The translations under genes were made by a program, and so were the position numbers. Shown here in pieces: positions 1-8,860 of a stretch of 64,000 nucleotides of DNA; position 1 is the stretch's first letter; each line of letters opens with the position of its first letter. Under the pieces are notes generated by a model, which was not told where the DNA came from, did no database searches, and saw only the letters and a program-made list of their open reading frames with translations. The stretch covers positions 2,666,001 through 2,730,000 of the forward strand of contig NZ_LT629743.1 in assembly GCF_900105095.1 (NCBI RefSeq), written 5' to 3'. The DNA is from Erythrobacter sp. HL-111. Its GTDB lineage: Bacteria; Pseudomonadota; Alphaproteobacteria; Sphingomonadales; Sphingomonadaceae.

Positions 1-60
1 GCCGCGTCGCAATCGACGCTCGATTTCCTGCGCCAGACGTTCCAGCTTTCAGACAATTGA
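1..60 (+). CDS. C-terminal end of an upstream gene, possibly flagellar cap FliD (partial)
   Basis: Frame 1 is open from the first base to a TGA at 58-60 and encodes the last 19 residues (AASQSTLDFLRQTFQLSDN) of a protein that begins outside the window. The tail is helical and Gln/Leu rich, which suits the C-terminal coiled coil of FliD. FliD commonly lies directly upstream of FliS, and a FliS-like gene follows. The fragment is too short to prove identity, so FliD is an inference from gene order. The final codons lie inside the 21-bp repeat tract at 46-129. Confidence 0.35.
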   Translation, partial: AASQSTLDFLRQTFQLSDN

Positions 61-129
61 AACCAGTTTTCAGCCAATCAAGGCCGGTTTTCGGACGATG
101 AATTCCGGCCTTCGGACAATCGAGGCGAT
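46..129 (+). repeat. degenerate 21-bp tandem repeat, four copies
   Basis: Four consecutive 21-nt units occupy 46-66, 67-87, 88-108 and 109-129. They share the core TTTTCGGACAATCGAGGC with a few substitutions per copy (for example TTTCAGACAATTGAAACC in copy 1 and CCTTCGGACAATCGAGGC in copy 4). The array starts inside the last codons of the upstream gene, fills the gap and ends at the start codons of the FliS-like gene. The unit is seven codons, so copy-number change would keep frame. The role is unknown. Confidence 0.75.
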
Positions 130-502
130 GATGATGCCCGAACGAAATGCCGCAACCGCCTATCGCAGGGTCGAACTCGACGCCCGGATCGAGGCCGCGC
201 GAGGCAGCGAACTCACCCGGATCTGTCTCGAGGAGGTGGTCGCAGCGCTCGGCCAGGCGCTCGCCGCGCTCGAGCGTCGGCCCAACGCGAATCCGCGCGA
301 ATCGCTCGCCCGGGCGCACGGGATCGCGCTGTGGCTGGCGCTCTCGGTCGATCCGGCCAACCCGGTGCGCGATGCGCTGGTGCAGTTCTATGGCGGCCTT
401 GCAAGCGTCATCCGGCGCAACATGGTGCGCGCCGTGCCGGACGAGATCGCGGGGGCGCGGGGCGATTTCGCGGACCTGCTCGAGGCGGCGAAAGCGCCCT
501 GA
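128..502 (+). CDS. fliS: FliS-like flagellar export chaperone
   Basis: FliS binds the flagellin C-terminus in the cytosol and stops premature polymerisation before type III export. The protein is about 124 residues, the usual FliS size. It keeps the FliS layout: an N-terminal AYRRVE segment, an Ala/Leu-rich helix near GSELTRICLEEVVAAL, then helices around LARAHGIALWLALSVDPANP and ALVQFYGGLASVIRRNMV, which match the SLD-N-L---LY--M-RRL pattern of FliS. The start is uncertain because ATG codons lie at 98, 128, 131 and 134. GAGG at 122-125 best serves 131 or 134. The canonical ASP-H-L-M-LYDG motif is degenerate, so this is a FliS-like call rather than a certain one. Confidence 0.6.
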   Translation: MMMPERNAATAYRRVELDARIEAARGSELTRICLEEVVAALGQALAALERRPNANPRESLARAHGIALWLALSVDPANPVRDALVQFYGGLASVIRRNMVRAVPDEIAGARGDFADLLEAAKAP

Positions 503-524
503 GGACCCGCCCCGGACGGCGCCG

Positions 525-1397
525 TCAGCCGATGAAGCCGGCGATGATGCGCGCGGCGTCGGCGGGGTCTTCGAAGGGGTGGAAATGGGTCCGGTCGGGG
601 CGGTGAAGGTCCTCCCCCCGCGGCATGATCGAGGCGAGCGCGGGCCAGGTCGGCGAGCTCTTGAAATCGGTGAACTCGGTCTGCTTCGCGCGGATGACGA
701 GCGCGGGGACGTCCACCCGCTTCGCCGCCTCGAGGATGCCGGAATTGCTGCGGCTGGAAGCGTAGATGCTCGCCTCGACCTCCGGCGAACAGGCGAGTTC
801 GAAGCCGCCGCCCTCGCGCGGCAACAGGCCGTGGCGGCAGTAATCCTCGAACACGCGGGCGTCGAACAGGCAATAGGGATCGCGCGCGCGGAACCGCTCC
901 ATCATCGCCTCGGGCGAATCGAAATCGCGCTTTCGCCGGATCGCGGGATGGGGCGCGTCGCCGGTGTAGAGCGGGCCTGCGGGGGCGTAGAATTCGGGCG
1001 CGCAGATGACGGGATCGAACAGCACCAGCCGGCCGAAGGTCGCGGGGCTATCGGCGGCGCATTGCACGAGCAGGTGCGCTCCCATCGAATGGCCGATGCC
1101 GATAGCGCCGCGCAGCTTGATGCTTTGCAGGACCACCGACACGTCCGCGGCCACCGCCCGCCAGTCCGAAACCGGCCCGCCTTCGGAGCGGCCATGGCCG
1201 GGCAGGTCGAGCGCGATGCAGCGCCGCTCGGGGAAAAGCTCGATCACCGCGTCCCACACCCTCGCGTGAAACCCCGTCGCATGGGCAAAGACCAGCGGCG
1301 GATCGGCATTGCCCGGCTGGCCCCGCCAGTCGAAAAAGGCGAGCAGCCCGTTGCCGGTTTCGATGCGGCGGGTGGCCGGGGCGGGTCTGCTGGGCAT
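525..1397 (-). CDS. alpha/beta-fold hydrolase
   Basis: About 290 residues with the classical alpha/beta hydrolase order: an oxyanion-side HATGFH motif after strand 3 (residues about 38-43), DLPGHGRS near 65, the nucleophile elbow GHSMGAH near 102 with Ser as nucleophile, and a C-terminal THFHPFE that supplies the catalytic His. The chosen start is the ATG at 1397, which gives MPSRPAPATRRIE. The open frame extends upstream to 1553, but that extension is low-complexity Arg/Gly-rich sequence unlike the family. The protein is probably a cytosolic esterase or hydrolase. The substrate cannot be read from the sequence. It is monocistronic on the minus strand and divergent from the flavin reductase at 1625. 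Confidence 0.85.
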   Translation of the reverse strand: MPSRPAPATRRIETGNGLLAFFDWRGQPGNADPPLVFAHATGFHARVWDAVIELFPERRCIALDLPGHGRSEGGPVSDWRAVAADVSVVLQSIKLRGAIGIGHSMGAHLLVQCAADSPATFGRLVLFDPVICAPEFYAPAGPLYTGDAPHPAIRRKRDFDSPEAMMERFRARDPYCLFDARVFEDYCRHGLLPREGGGFELACSPEVEASIYASSRSNSGILEAAKRVDVPALVIRAKQTEFTDFKSSPTWPALASIMPRGEDLHRPDRTHFHPFEDPADAARIIAGFIG

Positions 1398-1624
1398 GGT
1401 GCGTGTGGTCCCCGTTCGGTGGCGGCGTCCGCGCGGCGGCGCAGGCGTGCCCGCCTCTTTCCCGCCGTAGCCACGGGGGTCAAGCCCCCGGCACCGGGCC
1501 TCCGGTCCGGCACCCGCGCGCGCTTCGGGCGTTGATTTGACGCGCGCAGCCACTATCGGGGACGGCGCATAGACGCGACAACCGCCCGATCCCCGCCACT
1601 TTCGATCCTTCGGAGACCCTCGCC

Positions 1625-2143
1625 TTGCCCGACGCCGACCCGGCCGATCCGGATGTGACCGCCGAGTTCCGCAGGCTGATGGGCCTGTTCGCGACGGGCG
1701 TGTGCGTCGTCTCCGCGCCGGGTGAAGGGGATGGCGCGCCCGCAGTCATGGGGATGACGGTCAATTCCTTCGTCTCGGTCTCGCTCGACCCGATGCTGGT
1801 GTGCTGGAGCCTGCAGAATTCATCGAGCCAGTTCGCCCAGTGGCTGGGGGCGGAACGCTTCGCCATCAGCATCCTCGCCGAAAGCCAGCAGGCGATCGCG
1901 CGCCGCTATGCCGCGCGCGCCTCGAGCGGGCTGATCGCCTCCGATTTCGACTGGAGCGCGGCGGGCCTGCCGGTGGTGAAGGGCGCGCTGGGCCGGATCG
2001 AATGCCGGTCATGGGCGACCCACCCTGCGGGCGATCACACCATGATCCTGGGCGAAGTGACCGCGATGGACGCGCCCGAAGCATCCGACACCGCCGCGCC
2101 GCTCGGCTTTTTCCGCGGACGGTTCTGCCGGATCGCGCAATAG
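1625..2143 (+). CDS. flavin reductase family protein (FMN-binding split barrel)
   Basis: This is a 172-residue protein of the HpaC/ActVB type, which uses NAD(P)H to reduce FMN or FAD for a partner monooxygenase or binds flavin itself. Typical segments are LMGLFATGVCVVS, GMTVNSFVSVSLDPMLVCWSL (the family T-NSF-SVSLDPP-V signature), FAISILAESQ and a C-terminal GFFRGRFCRI. The start is TTG at 1625, because no ATG gives the full N-terminal helix. No monooxygenase is immediately adjacent, so the partner is not identified. The family is well supported and the physiological role is open. Confidence 0.85.
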   Translation: MPDADPADPDVTAEFRRLMGLFATGVCVVSAPGEGDGAPAVMGMTVNSFVSVSLDPMLVCWSLQNSSSQFAQWLGAERFAISILAESQQAIARRYAARASSGLIASDFDWSAAGLPVVKGALGRIECRSWATHPAGDHTMILGEVTAMDAPEASDTAAPLGFFRGRFCRIAQ

Positions 2144-2229
2144 GGCGCGAGCAAGGCGCCCGCATTCATCGCAATGCCATCCGGTCCTGCTAATCCCCCG
2201 CGACACGTCCCCGATCCGGAAGAAGACCA

Positions 2230-3585
2230 ATGCCCCGTTTCCGCTCCGACCGCCGCCGGTTCCTGTCCGCCACCGGCGTCGCCTTCGCCGCCCTCGTCGC
2301 GAGCGGCTGCCGCACCGGCTCCGCCGCTGGCGCGGCGGGCGCGCTGCGATCCGGCCCGACGAGCGGCAGGGCGGCCGGCTACGGCGCGCTGCGGCCCGAT
2401 CCGGAGGGCCTGCTCGACCTGCCCGAAGGCTTCTCCTACCGCATCCTCTCGCGGCTTGGCGATGCGATGGACGACGGCGGCACCGTGCCCGACCGGGCCG
2501 ACGGAATGGGCGCCTTCGATCTCGGCAATGGCGAGATCGCGCTGGTCCGCAACCACGAACTCCAGCCGCAGCACGATGCGGGCGGACGCATCGCGCGCGG
2601 GTTCGGAATGCGCAACGGCGAATTCGTGCCGGGCGGCACGACCACGATCGTGCTCGATGCCGAAACGCTGGCGGTAAAGCGGCAGTTCCGCTCGCTCGGG
2701 GGGACGATCCGCAATTGCGCGGGCGGGGTCACGCCGTGGGGCACGTGGCTTTCCTGCGAGGAAGCGCCGACCGGGCCGGGCCAGAAATATGGCGAGGGGC
2801 TGGCGCGCAACCATGGCTGGGTGTTCGAGGTTCCCGCGCGGGCGGGCGGGCTGGTCGATCCGGTCCCGCTCACCGCGATGGGCCGCTTCAACCACGAAGC
2901 GGCCTGCGTCGATCCCGCGACGGGCTTCGTCTACATGACCGAGGACCGCGACGACAGCGTGCTCTATCGCTTCGTGCCCCGGGTTCCGGGCGATCTGGTC
3001 AAGGGCGGCCGGTTGCAGGCGATGGCGCTCGAAGGGCTTGCCGACACGCGCAACTGGAACGGGGCGGCGATGGCGGTCGGGCGAGGCTACGACGTGCGCT
3101 GGATCGACCTCGACGATGTCGAGGCGCCGGCCGACGACCTGCGAGGGCGGGCGGCCGCCGGGGGCGCGGCCCTGATCGCGCGGGGCGAGGGACTGCACAT
3201 GGGGGAGGGCGAGATGTTCGCCTGCGCGACGAGCGGCGGGGCCAGGGGGCTCGGCCAGGTCTTCCGCCTCGCGCCCGGTCGCAGCGACCGGCCCGACCGG
3301 TTCGAGCTGTTCTTCGAAAGCGAAAGCGCGGACCAGTTCAACTACGGCGACAACCTGTGCGTTGCCCCGAACGGGCACCTCATCGTGTGCGAGGACCAGT
3401 ACACCGACGTGGTCGACAACCACCTGCGCGGGATCGCTCCCGACGGCAGGCCCTATGACTTCGCGCGCCTGCGGACCCAGACCGAGCTTGCCGGAGCGTG
3501 CTATTCGCCCGATGGCAAGTGGCTGTTCGTCAACGCCTATCGGCCGACCCTGACGCTCGCGATCACCGGCCCCTGGGCGTCCTGA
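2230..3585 (+). CDS. Tat-exported DUF839 / PhoX-like protein
   Basis: 451 residues. The N-terminus carries a twin-arginine signal (RRRFLSATG followed by a hydrophobic AFAALVASGC stretch), so it should be exported folded; the Cys may also act as a lipobox. The rest is a DUF839/PhoX-type beta-propeller with the family's landmarks: LDLPEGFSYRILSR near 65, RNHEL near 105, GTIRNCAGGVTPWGTWLSCEE near 160, GRFNHEAACVDP near 215, TEDRDD near 240, and a late LCVAPNGHLIVCED. PhoX enzymes are calcium/iron phosphatases, but this protein is shorter than classical PhoX (about 600 or more residues). Phosphatase activity is therefore only a possibility. It appears monocistronic. Confidence 0.85.
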   Translation: MPRFRSDRRRFLSATGVAFAALVASGCRTGSAAGAAGALRSGPTSGRAAGYGALRPDPEGLLDLPEGFSYRILSRLGDAMDDGGTVPDRADGMGAFDLGNGEIALVRNHELQPQHDAGGRIARGFGMRNGEFVPGGTTTIVLDAETLAVKRQFRSLGGTIRNCAGGVTPWGTWLSCEEAPTGPGQKYGEGLARNHGWVFEVPARAGGLVDPVPLTAMGRFNHEAACVDPATGFVYMTEDRDDSVLYRFVPRVPGDLVKGGRLQAMALEGLADTRNWNGAAMAVGRGYDVRWIDLDDVEAPADDLRGRAAAGGAALIARGEGLHMGEGEMFACATSGGARGLGQVFRLAPGRSDRPDRFELFFESESADQFNYGDNLCVAPNGHLIVCEDQYTDVVDNHLRGIAPDGRPYDFARLRTQTELAGACYSPDGKWLFVNAYRPTLTLAITGPWAS

Positions 3586-3648
3586 CGGGCGGGCGCGCGC
3601 ATCCCGCAAGGCTTGCATTGACGCCGCGCATCCCGTTTAGCGGCGGGG

Positions 3649-6600
3649 ATGCAGGACACGGAGCCGAGCCCGCCTTCCCCCGCCTGGCGCTTCGCGATCG
3701 ACCGGGGCGGCACCTTCACCGATGTCGTCGCGGTGACGCCCGGCGGCCGGCTGGTGACCGACAAGCTCCTGTCCGAAAACCCCGGCCATTACGACGACGC
3801 GGCGAGCGAGGCGATCGCTAGGCTGATGGCCCGGCATGGCGAAGGCCCGGTGGCCGAAGTCCGCATCGGCACCACGGTCGCGACCAATGCCCTGCTCGAA
3901 CGCAAGGGCGAAGCCTGCGCGCTGGTGACGACCCGCGGCTTTGCCGACGTGCTGCGGATCGGGACGCAGGCGCGGCCGGAGATCTTCGCGCGGCGCATCG
4001 TCCTGCCCGAACAGCTCGCCCGGCGGGTGGTCGAGGTGGACGAGCGGGTGAGCGCGGCGGGCGAGGTGCTGACCCCGCTCGACGAGGACGGCGCGCGCGC
4101 GGCGCTCGCGGCCCTGCGCGCCGAGGGCTGCGATGCGATCGCGATCGTGCTGATGCACGGCTGGCATTTCCGCGCACACGAACGGCGGCTGGCGCAGATC
4201 GCGCGCGAAACCGGCTTTTCGCAGGTCAGCGCGAGCCACGAGGTCGCCCCGCTGATCGGCATCGTCGCGCGCGGCGATACCAGCGTGGTCGATGCCTATC
4301 TCTCGCCGGTACTGCGGCGCTACACCGACACGCTCCAGGCTCGCCTGCCCGAGGTGGGGCGGCTGCGGTTCATGCAGTCGAACGGCGGGCTCGCCGAGGT
4401 CGGCGCGTTCCGGGGCAAGGACGCGATCCTTTCGGGCCCGGCGGGCGGCGTCGTCGGCATGGTCGCGGCGAGCGAACCCCTCGGCCACGCCAGGCTGATC
4501 GGGTTCGACATGGGCGGGACCAGCACCGACGTCGCGCATTGGGCGGGCCGATACGAACTGACCGGCGACAACGAAGTGGCAGGCGTAAGGGTCGCGGCGC
4601 CGATGATGCAGATCCGCACGGTTGCCGCGGGCGGCGGGTCGATCTGCTCCTTCGACGGATCGCGCTTTCGCGTCGGGCCTCATAGCGCGGGCGCGGACCC
4701 CGGCCCCGCCAGCTACCGCAAGGGCGGGCCGCTCACCGTGACCGACTGCAACCTCTTTCTCGGGCGGCTTGACCCCGCTTTCTTCCCGCGGGTCTTCGGC
4801 CCCGGGGGCGACGAACCGCTCGACCCGGCGGCGGCGCGGGCGCGGCTGGAGGAGGTCGCGGCGCGCCTGCCCGAGCCGCAGCCGCTGGATGCCATCGCCG
4901 AGGGTTTCCTCGCCATCGCGGTCGACAACATGGCGAACGCGATCCGCAAGATCTCGGTCGCGCGCGGGCATGACGTGACGACCTATGCGCTCGCCTGCTT
5001 CGGCGGGGCAGGCGGGCAGCACGCCGCGCGGGTGGCGGATCGGCTCGGGATCGGGACGGTGCTGGTCCATCCGCTTGCGGGCATCCTGTCGGCCTACGGC
5101 ATCGGACTTGCCCCCGTGAAGGCGATCCGGGAGGTCAGTTTCGGCGAGGAACTGGGGACGGATTTCTCCGCTCCGCTCGCGGAACTGGCCGCCGCGGCGG
5201 GCGGGGCGCTCATCGAACAGGGCATTGCCGAAGAGGCGATCACGCTCGATCGCCGCGCCCGCCTGCGCTTCGCCGGGAGCGACAGCAAGCTGACCGTGCC
5301 AATCACGGACGCGGCGCGAATGGCCGCCGAATTCCGCGCGCTGCACCGCAGGCTGTTCGGCTATTCGGATGACGCCGCGGCGATCATCGTCGATGCGTTG
5401 AGCGTCGAGGCGAGCGGGACCAGCGGCGGGCTCGGCACCGCCAGGGCCGAGCCGGCCGCGCTCGCGGGCGAGCCCTCGGGCGAATGGCGCGCGGTCGAAC
5501 GCGCCGCGATGGAGGAAGGCGAGGCGGTGGACGGCCCCGCGCTGGTGATCGATCCCGGCTCGACCACGGTGATCGAGCCGGGCTGGCAGGCGCGCCTTGC
5601 CGGGGAGGGCAGCCTCGTCCTCACCCGGACCGAGCCGCTGCGGCGCGAGCGCGCCATCGGCACCGCGGTCGATCCCGTCAGGCTCGAGATCTTCAACAAC
5701 CTCTTCATGGCGATTGCCGAGGAGATGGGCGTCGTCCTGCGCTCGACCGCGACATCGGTGAACATCAAGGAACGGCTCGATTTCTCCTGCGCGCTGTTCG
5801 ATGCCGCGGGCGCGCTCATCGCCAATGCGCCGCACATCCCGGTCCACCTCGGAAGCATGGGCGATTCCATCGCCCGCGTGATCGAAGCGCGCGGGGGCAG
5901 GCGCGACGGGCGGGGGTTCCGCCGCGGCGATGCCTATGTCCTCAACGATCCCTTCCGCGGCGGCACGCACCTGCCCGACATCACGGTGATCGTGCCCGTC
6001 TTCTACGGCGATGCCTCGGAGGAACCGGATGCCTTCGTCGCGGCGCGCGGCCACCACGCCGATATCGGCGGGATCGCGCCCGGATCGATGCCGCCCGAAA
6101 GCCGCCGGATCGAGGACGAGGGCGTCCTGATCGACAATGTCCTGCTGGTGGACGAGGGCCGCTTCCGCGAGGCGGAGATGCGCGCCTTGCTCGCCGATGC
6201 AGCGCATCCGGCGCGCAATCCGGGGCGCAACATCTCCGACCTGCGCGCGCAGCTCGCCGCCTGCACCCGCGGGGCCGAATTGCTGCGCGGCGCGGCGATG
6301 GAGCACGGGGGCGAGGTCGTCGCCGCCTACATGGGCCACGTCATCGACAACGCCGCCGCAAGCGTGCGCCGCCTGCTGGGCGGGCTCGAAGACGGGGAAT
6401 TCGCCTACGACATGGACAACGGCCTCACCGTCAAGGTCGCGATCCGCATCGACCGCGAGGCCGGGTCCGCCGTGTTCGACTTCACCGGCACGAGCCCGCA
6501 GCACGAAGGCAATTTCAACGCCCCCCGATCGATCACCCGCGCGGCCACGCTCTACGTGCTGCGGACGCTGATCGACGACGACATCCCGATGAACGACGGG

Positions 6601-7221
6601 TGCCTGCGCCCGGTCGAGCTGGTCGTGCCCGAAGGCTCGATGCTCAATCCCCGGCCGGGCGCGGCGGTGGTCGCGGGCAATGTCGAGACGAGCCAGGTGG
6701 TCACCGACGCGCTCTTCGCCGCGACCGGCCGCCTCGCGCCCAGCCAGGGGACGATGAACAACTTCACCTTCGGCAATGCCGAACACCAGTATTACGAGAC
6801 CATCGCCGGCGGTTCGGGCGCGGGCTGCGACCATGACGGGACCGACGCGGTGCAGACCCACATGACCAACAGCCGCCTGACCGATCCGGAGATCCTCGAA
6901 ACCCGCCTTCCGGTGAGGCTCGAACGCTTCGCGGTGCGGTCAGGTTCGGGCGGCAGGGGCAGGCATTGCGGGGGCGAGGGGGTCGAACGGCGCGTCACCT
7001 TCCTCGAGCCGATGCGCGCCAACATGCTCGCCAACCGGCGCAAGGTGGCCCCGCGCGGGATCGCGGGCGGGGGCGATGCGGCGCCCGGGGCGAACTGGGT
7101 CGAACGGGCGGACGGCACCAGGGTCGAACTCGGCGCGACCGGTTCGGTCGAGGTCGGGCCGGGCGACACCTTCGTCATCCTCACGCCCGGCGGCGGCGGC
7201 TGGGGAGCGCCCGTGCCATGA
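3649..7221 (+). CDS. 5-oxoprolinase / hydantoinase, HyuA-HyuB fusion
   Basis: A 1190-residue single-chain enzyme of the ATP-dependent 5-oxoprolinase family, which opens 5-oxo-L-proline to glutamate. The N-terminal HyuA half (to about 680) begins with DRGGTFTDVVA (ATP-binding, actin-like fold) and contains GTTVATNALLERKG, the LSGPAGGVVG segment, FDMGGTSTDVA and GGGS. The HyuB half (from about 690) has DPVRLEIFNNLFMAIAEEMG, DPFRGGTHLPD, RGHHADIGG and the C-terminal GGGGWGAP. Eukaryotic and some bacterial 5-oxoprolinases have this fused order. The gene opens an operon with two membrane subunits (DUF969, DUF979) that are linked to 5-oxoproline uptake, which supports 5-oxoproline over hydantoin as substrate. 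The downstream gene overlaps by ATGA. Confidence 0.92.
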   Translation: MQDTEPSPPSPAWRFAIDRGGTFTDVVAVTPGGRLVTDKLLSENPGHYDDAASEAIARLMARHGEGPVAEVRIGTTVATNALLERKGEACALVTTRGFADVLRIGTQARPEIFARRIVLPEQLARRVVEVDERVSAAGEVLTPLDEDGARAALAALRAEGCDAIAIVLMHGWHFRAHERRLAQIARETGFSQVSASHEVAPLIGIVARGDTSVVDAYLSPVLRRYTDTLQARLPEVGRLRFMQSNGGLAEVGAFRGKDAILSGPAGGVVGMVAASEPLGHARLIGFDMGGTSTDVAHWAGRYELTGDNEVAGVRVAAPMMQIRTVAAGGGSICSFDGSRFRVGPHSAGADPGPASYRKGGPLTVTDCNLFLGRLDPAFFPRVFGPGGDEPLDPAAARARLEEVAARLPEPQPLDAIAEGFLAIAVDNMANAIRKISVARGHDVTTYALACFGGAGGQHAARVADRLGIGTVLVHPLAGILSAYGIGLAPVKAIREVSFGEELGTDFSAPLAELAAAAGGALIEQGIAEEAITLDRRARLRFAGSDSKLTVPITDAARMAAEFRALHRRLFGYSDDAAAIIVDALSVEASGTSGGLGTARAEPAALAGEPSGEWRAVERAAMEEGEAVDGPALVIDPGSTTVIEPGWQARLAGEGSLVLTRTEPLRRERAIGTAVDPVRLEIFNNLFMAIAEEMGVVLRSTATSVNIKERLDFSCALFDAAGALIANAPHIPVHLGSMGDSIARVIEARGGRRDGRGFRRGDAYVLNDPFRGGTHLPDITVIVPVFYGDASEEPDAFVAARGHHADIGGIAPGSMPPESRRIEDEGVLIDNVLLVDEGRFREAEMRALLADAAHPARNPGRNISDLRAQLAACTRGAELLRGAAMEHGGEVVAAYMGHVIDNAAASVRRLLGGLEDGEFAYDMDNGLTVKVAIRIDREAGSAVFDFTGTSPQHEGNFNAPRSITRAATLYVLRTLIDDDIPMNDGCLRPVELVVPEGSMLNPRPGAAVVAGNVETSQVVTDALFAATGRLAPSQGTMNNFTFGNAEHQYYETIAGGSGAGCDHDGTDAVQTHMTNSRLTDPEILETRLPVRLERFAVRSGSGGRGRHCGGEGVERRVTFLEPMRANMLANRRKVAPRGIAGGGDAAPGANWVERADGTRVELGATGSVEVGPGDTFVILTPGGGGWGAPVP

Positions 7222-7901
7222 ACCACTGGCCGCTGGTCGGCATCGCGCTCGTCGTCGCCGGCTTCGCTTTCAGGTTCAACCCGCTGTTCGTGGTCGCGTT
7301 CGCCGCGCTCGTCACCGGGCTGCTCGGCGGGCTCGACCTCGTCGCCGTGATCGAGGCGCTGGGGCGCGCGTTCAACGACAACCGCTACATCTCGGTCACC
7401 TGGATCATCCTTCCCGTCATCGGCCTGCTCGAACGCTACGGGCTGCAGCAGCGCGCCCGCGCCGCGATCGAAAGCGTGCGCGGGGCGACGATGGGCCGGC
7501 TGCTCGTGCTCTATCTCGGCTTCCGCCAGGTCACCGCGGCGATCGGGATGAAGGACATCGGCGGCCACCCCCAGACCGTGCGCCCGCTGGTCGCGCCCAT
7601 GGCCGAGGCGGCGGCGCGCAAGACCCACGGCGAACTCTCCGGGGACGATGCCGAGGCGGTCAAGGGCATGGCGGCGGCGACCGACAATGTCGGGCTGTTC
7701 TTCGGCGAGGACATCTTCTTCGCCATCGCCTCGATCCTGCTGATCCAGGGCGTGTTCGAAAGCTACGGCTACCCGCTCACGCCGCTGCAATTGTCGGTCT
7801 GGGCGATCCCGACCGCGATTTTCGCCTTCGTCATCCACGGCGCGCGGATCCTGTGGCTCGACCGGCGGCTGGGGGCGGCGCGCAGGGAGGTGGCGGGATG
7901 A
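7218..7901 (+). CDS. DUF969 membrane protein, probable 5-oxoproline transporter subunit
   Basis: 227 residues, strongly hydrophobic, with about five to six membrane spans. Recognisable DUF969 segments are FNDNRYISVTWIILPVIGLLE, a conserved GFRQVTAAIGMKDIGGHPQTVRPL block and ATDNVGLFFGEDIFFAIASILL. DUF969 and DUF979 proteins occur as an adjacent pair beside 5-oxoproline or pyroglutamyl-peptide enzymes and are thought to form one permease. The start is the ATG at 7218, which overlaps the 5-oxoprolinase stop by four bases, so translation is coupled. Role in uptake is inferred from context; no transport motif was identified. Confidence 0.85.
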   Translation: MNHWPLVGIALVVAGFAFRFNPLFVVAFAALVTGLLGGLDLVAVIEALGRAFNDNRYISVTWIILPVIGLLERYGLQQRARAAIESVRGATMGRLLVLYLGFRQVTAAIGMKDIGGHPQTVRPLVAPMAEAAARKTHGELSGDDAEAVKGMAAATDNVGLFFGEDIFFAIASILLIQGVFESYGYPLTPLQLSVWAIPTAIFAFVIHGARILWLDRRLGAARREVAG

Positions 7902-8860
7902 TCACCTATGAATGGCTCTATGTCCTCGCCGGCCTGTTCTTCGCGGCGTGGTCGCTCGCCAGCCTCGCCGACCGGGGCAATCCGAAGCGGATCGGCAACG
8001 CCGCCTTCTGGGGGCTGCTTGCGGCGAGTTTCTTCTTCGGAAGCCACGTCTCCGATCTCGTCAACGGCGTGCTGGTGCTGGCGCTGGTCGGTATCGCGGG
8101 GGCGGGGCTGATCGGGCGGAGCGATCCCGCGACCACCGACGAAGCCGGACGGCAGGTGCTTTCCGAGCGCTTCGGCAACCGCCTGTTCCTGCCCGCGCTG
8201 ATCGTGCCGCTGACGGCGGTCGCCGGGACCCTGCTGTACAACTACACGCCGCTCGGCGCGACCGGTCTGTTCGAGGAGCGGCGCGAGACCCTGCTCCTCT
8301 TCGGGGTGGGCGTGCTGCTGGCGCTGGCGGTCGCGATGGCGTGGCTGCGCCCGCCCGCCCTCGCGCCGGTCGAGGAGGGACGGCGCCTGATCGATTCGAT
8401 CGGCTGGGCCGCGATCCTGCCGCAGATGCTCGCCGCGCTCGGCGCCGTGTTCGCGCTGGCCGGGGTGGGCGATTCGATCGGCGAACTGGCCGGGCTGGTC
8501 ATCCCCGAAGGCAGCGTGCTCGTCACCGTGATCGTCTTCTGCCTCGGCATGGCGCTGTTCACCGTCATAATGGGCAATGCCTTCGCCGCCTTCCCGGTCA
8601 TGGCCGCCGCGATCGGCATCCCGCTGCTGGTCGAGACATACGGCGGCAACCCGGCGGTGATCGGCGCGGTCGGGATGCTGGCAGGCTTCTGCGGCACGCT
8701 GCTGACGCCGATGGCGGCCAATTTCAACATCGTGCCCGCGGTGCTGCTGGAGCTGCGCGACCAGTACGGCGTCATCCGCCAGCAGGTCGGGACCGCGATC
8801 CCGCTGTGGGTCGTCAATGTCGCGATCATCTATGTCGCGGGGTTCCTGTTGTGGCGCTGA
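7898..8860 (+). CDS. DUF979 membrane protein, probable 5-oxoproline transporter subunit
   Basis: 320 residues with about nine hydrophobic segments. It starts MITYEWLYVLAGLFF and carries DUF979-like blocks: IGNAAFWGLLAASFFFGS, RLIDSIGWAAILPQMLAALG, VFCLGMALFTVIMGNAFAAF and a GTLLTPMAANFNIVPA loop. It partners the DUF969 protein, whose gene it overlaps by ATGA, and it is followed by the DUF2891 gene with a 10-nt overlap. The tight coupling implies a stoichiometric complex in the inner membrane. The transported compound (5-oxoproline) is inferred from the upstream enzyme. Confidence 0.85.
   Translation: MITYEWLYVLAGLFFAAWSLASLADRGNPKRIGNAAFWGLLAASFFFGSHVSDLVNGVLVLALVGIAGAGLIGRSDPATTDEAGRQVLSERFGNRLFLPALIVPLTAVAGTLLYNYTPLGATGLFEERRETLLLFGVGVLLALAVAMAWLRPPALAPVEEGRRLIDSIGWAAILPQMLAALGAVFALAGVGDSIGELAGLVIPEGSVLVTVIVFCLGMALFTVIMGNAFAAFPVMAAAIGIPLLVETYGGNPAVIGAVGMLAGFCGTLLTPMAANFNIVPAVLLELRDQYGVIRQQVGTAIPLWVVNVAIIYVAGFLLWR

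Noticed and set aside
2143..2161. GGGCGC/GCGCCC hairpin at the end of the flavin reductase gene
   Set aside because: It overlaps the stop codon, has only a 6-bp stem and no U tract, so I do not call it a terminator.
3637..6861. Long open frame of over 1000 codons on the minus strand opposite the 5-oxoprolinase gene
   Set aside because: It is rich in Arg, His and Asp, has no recognisable domain and lies antisense to a well-conserved gene. Such frames are common in very GC-rich DNA.
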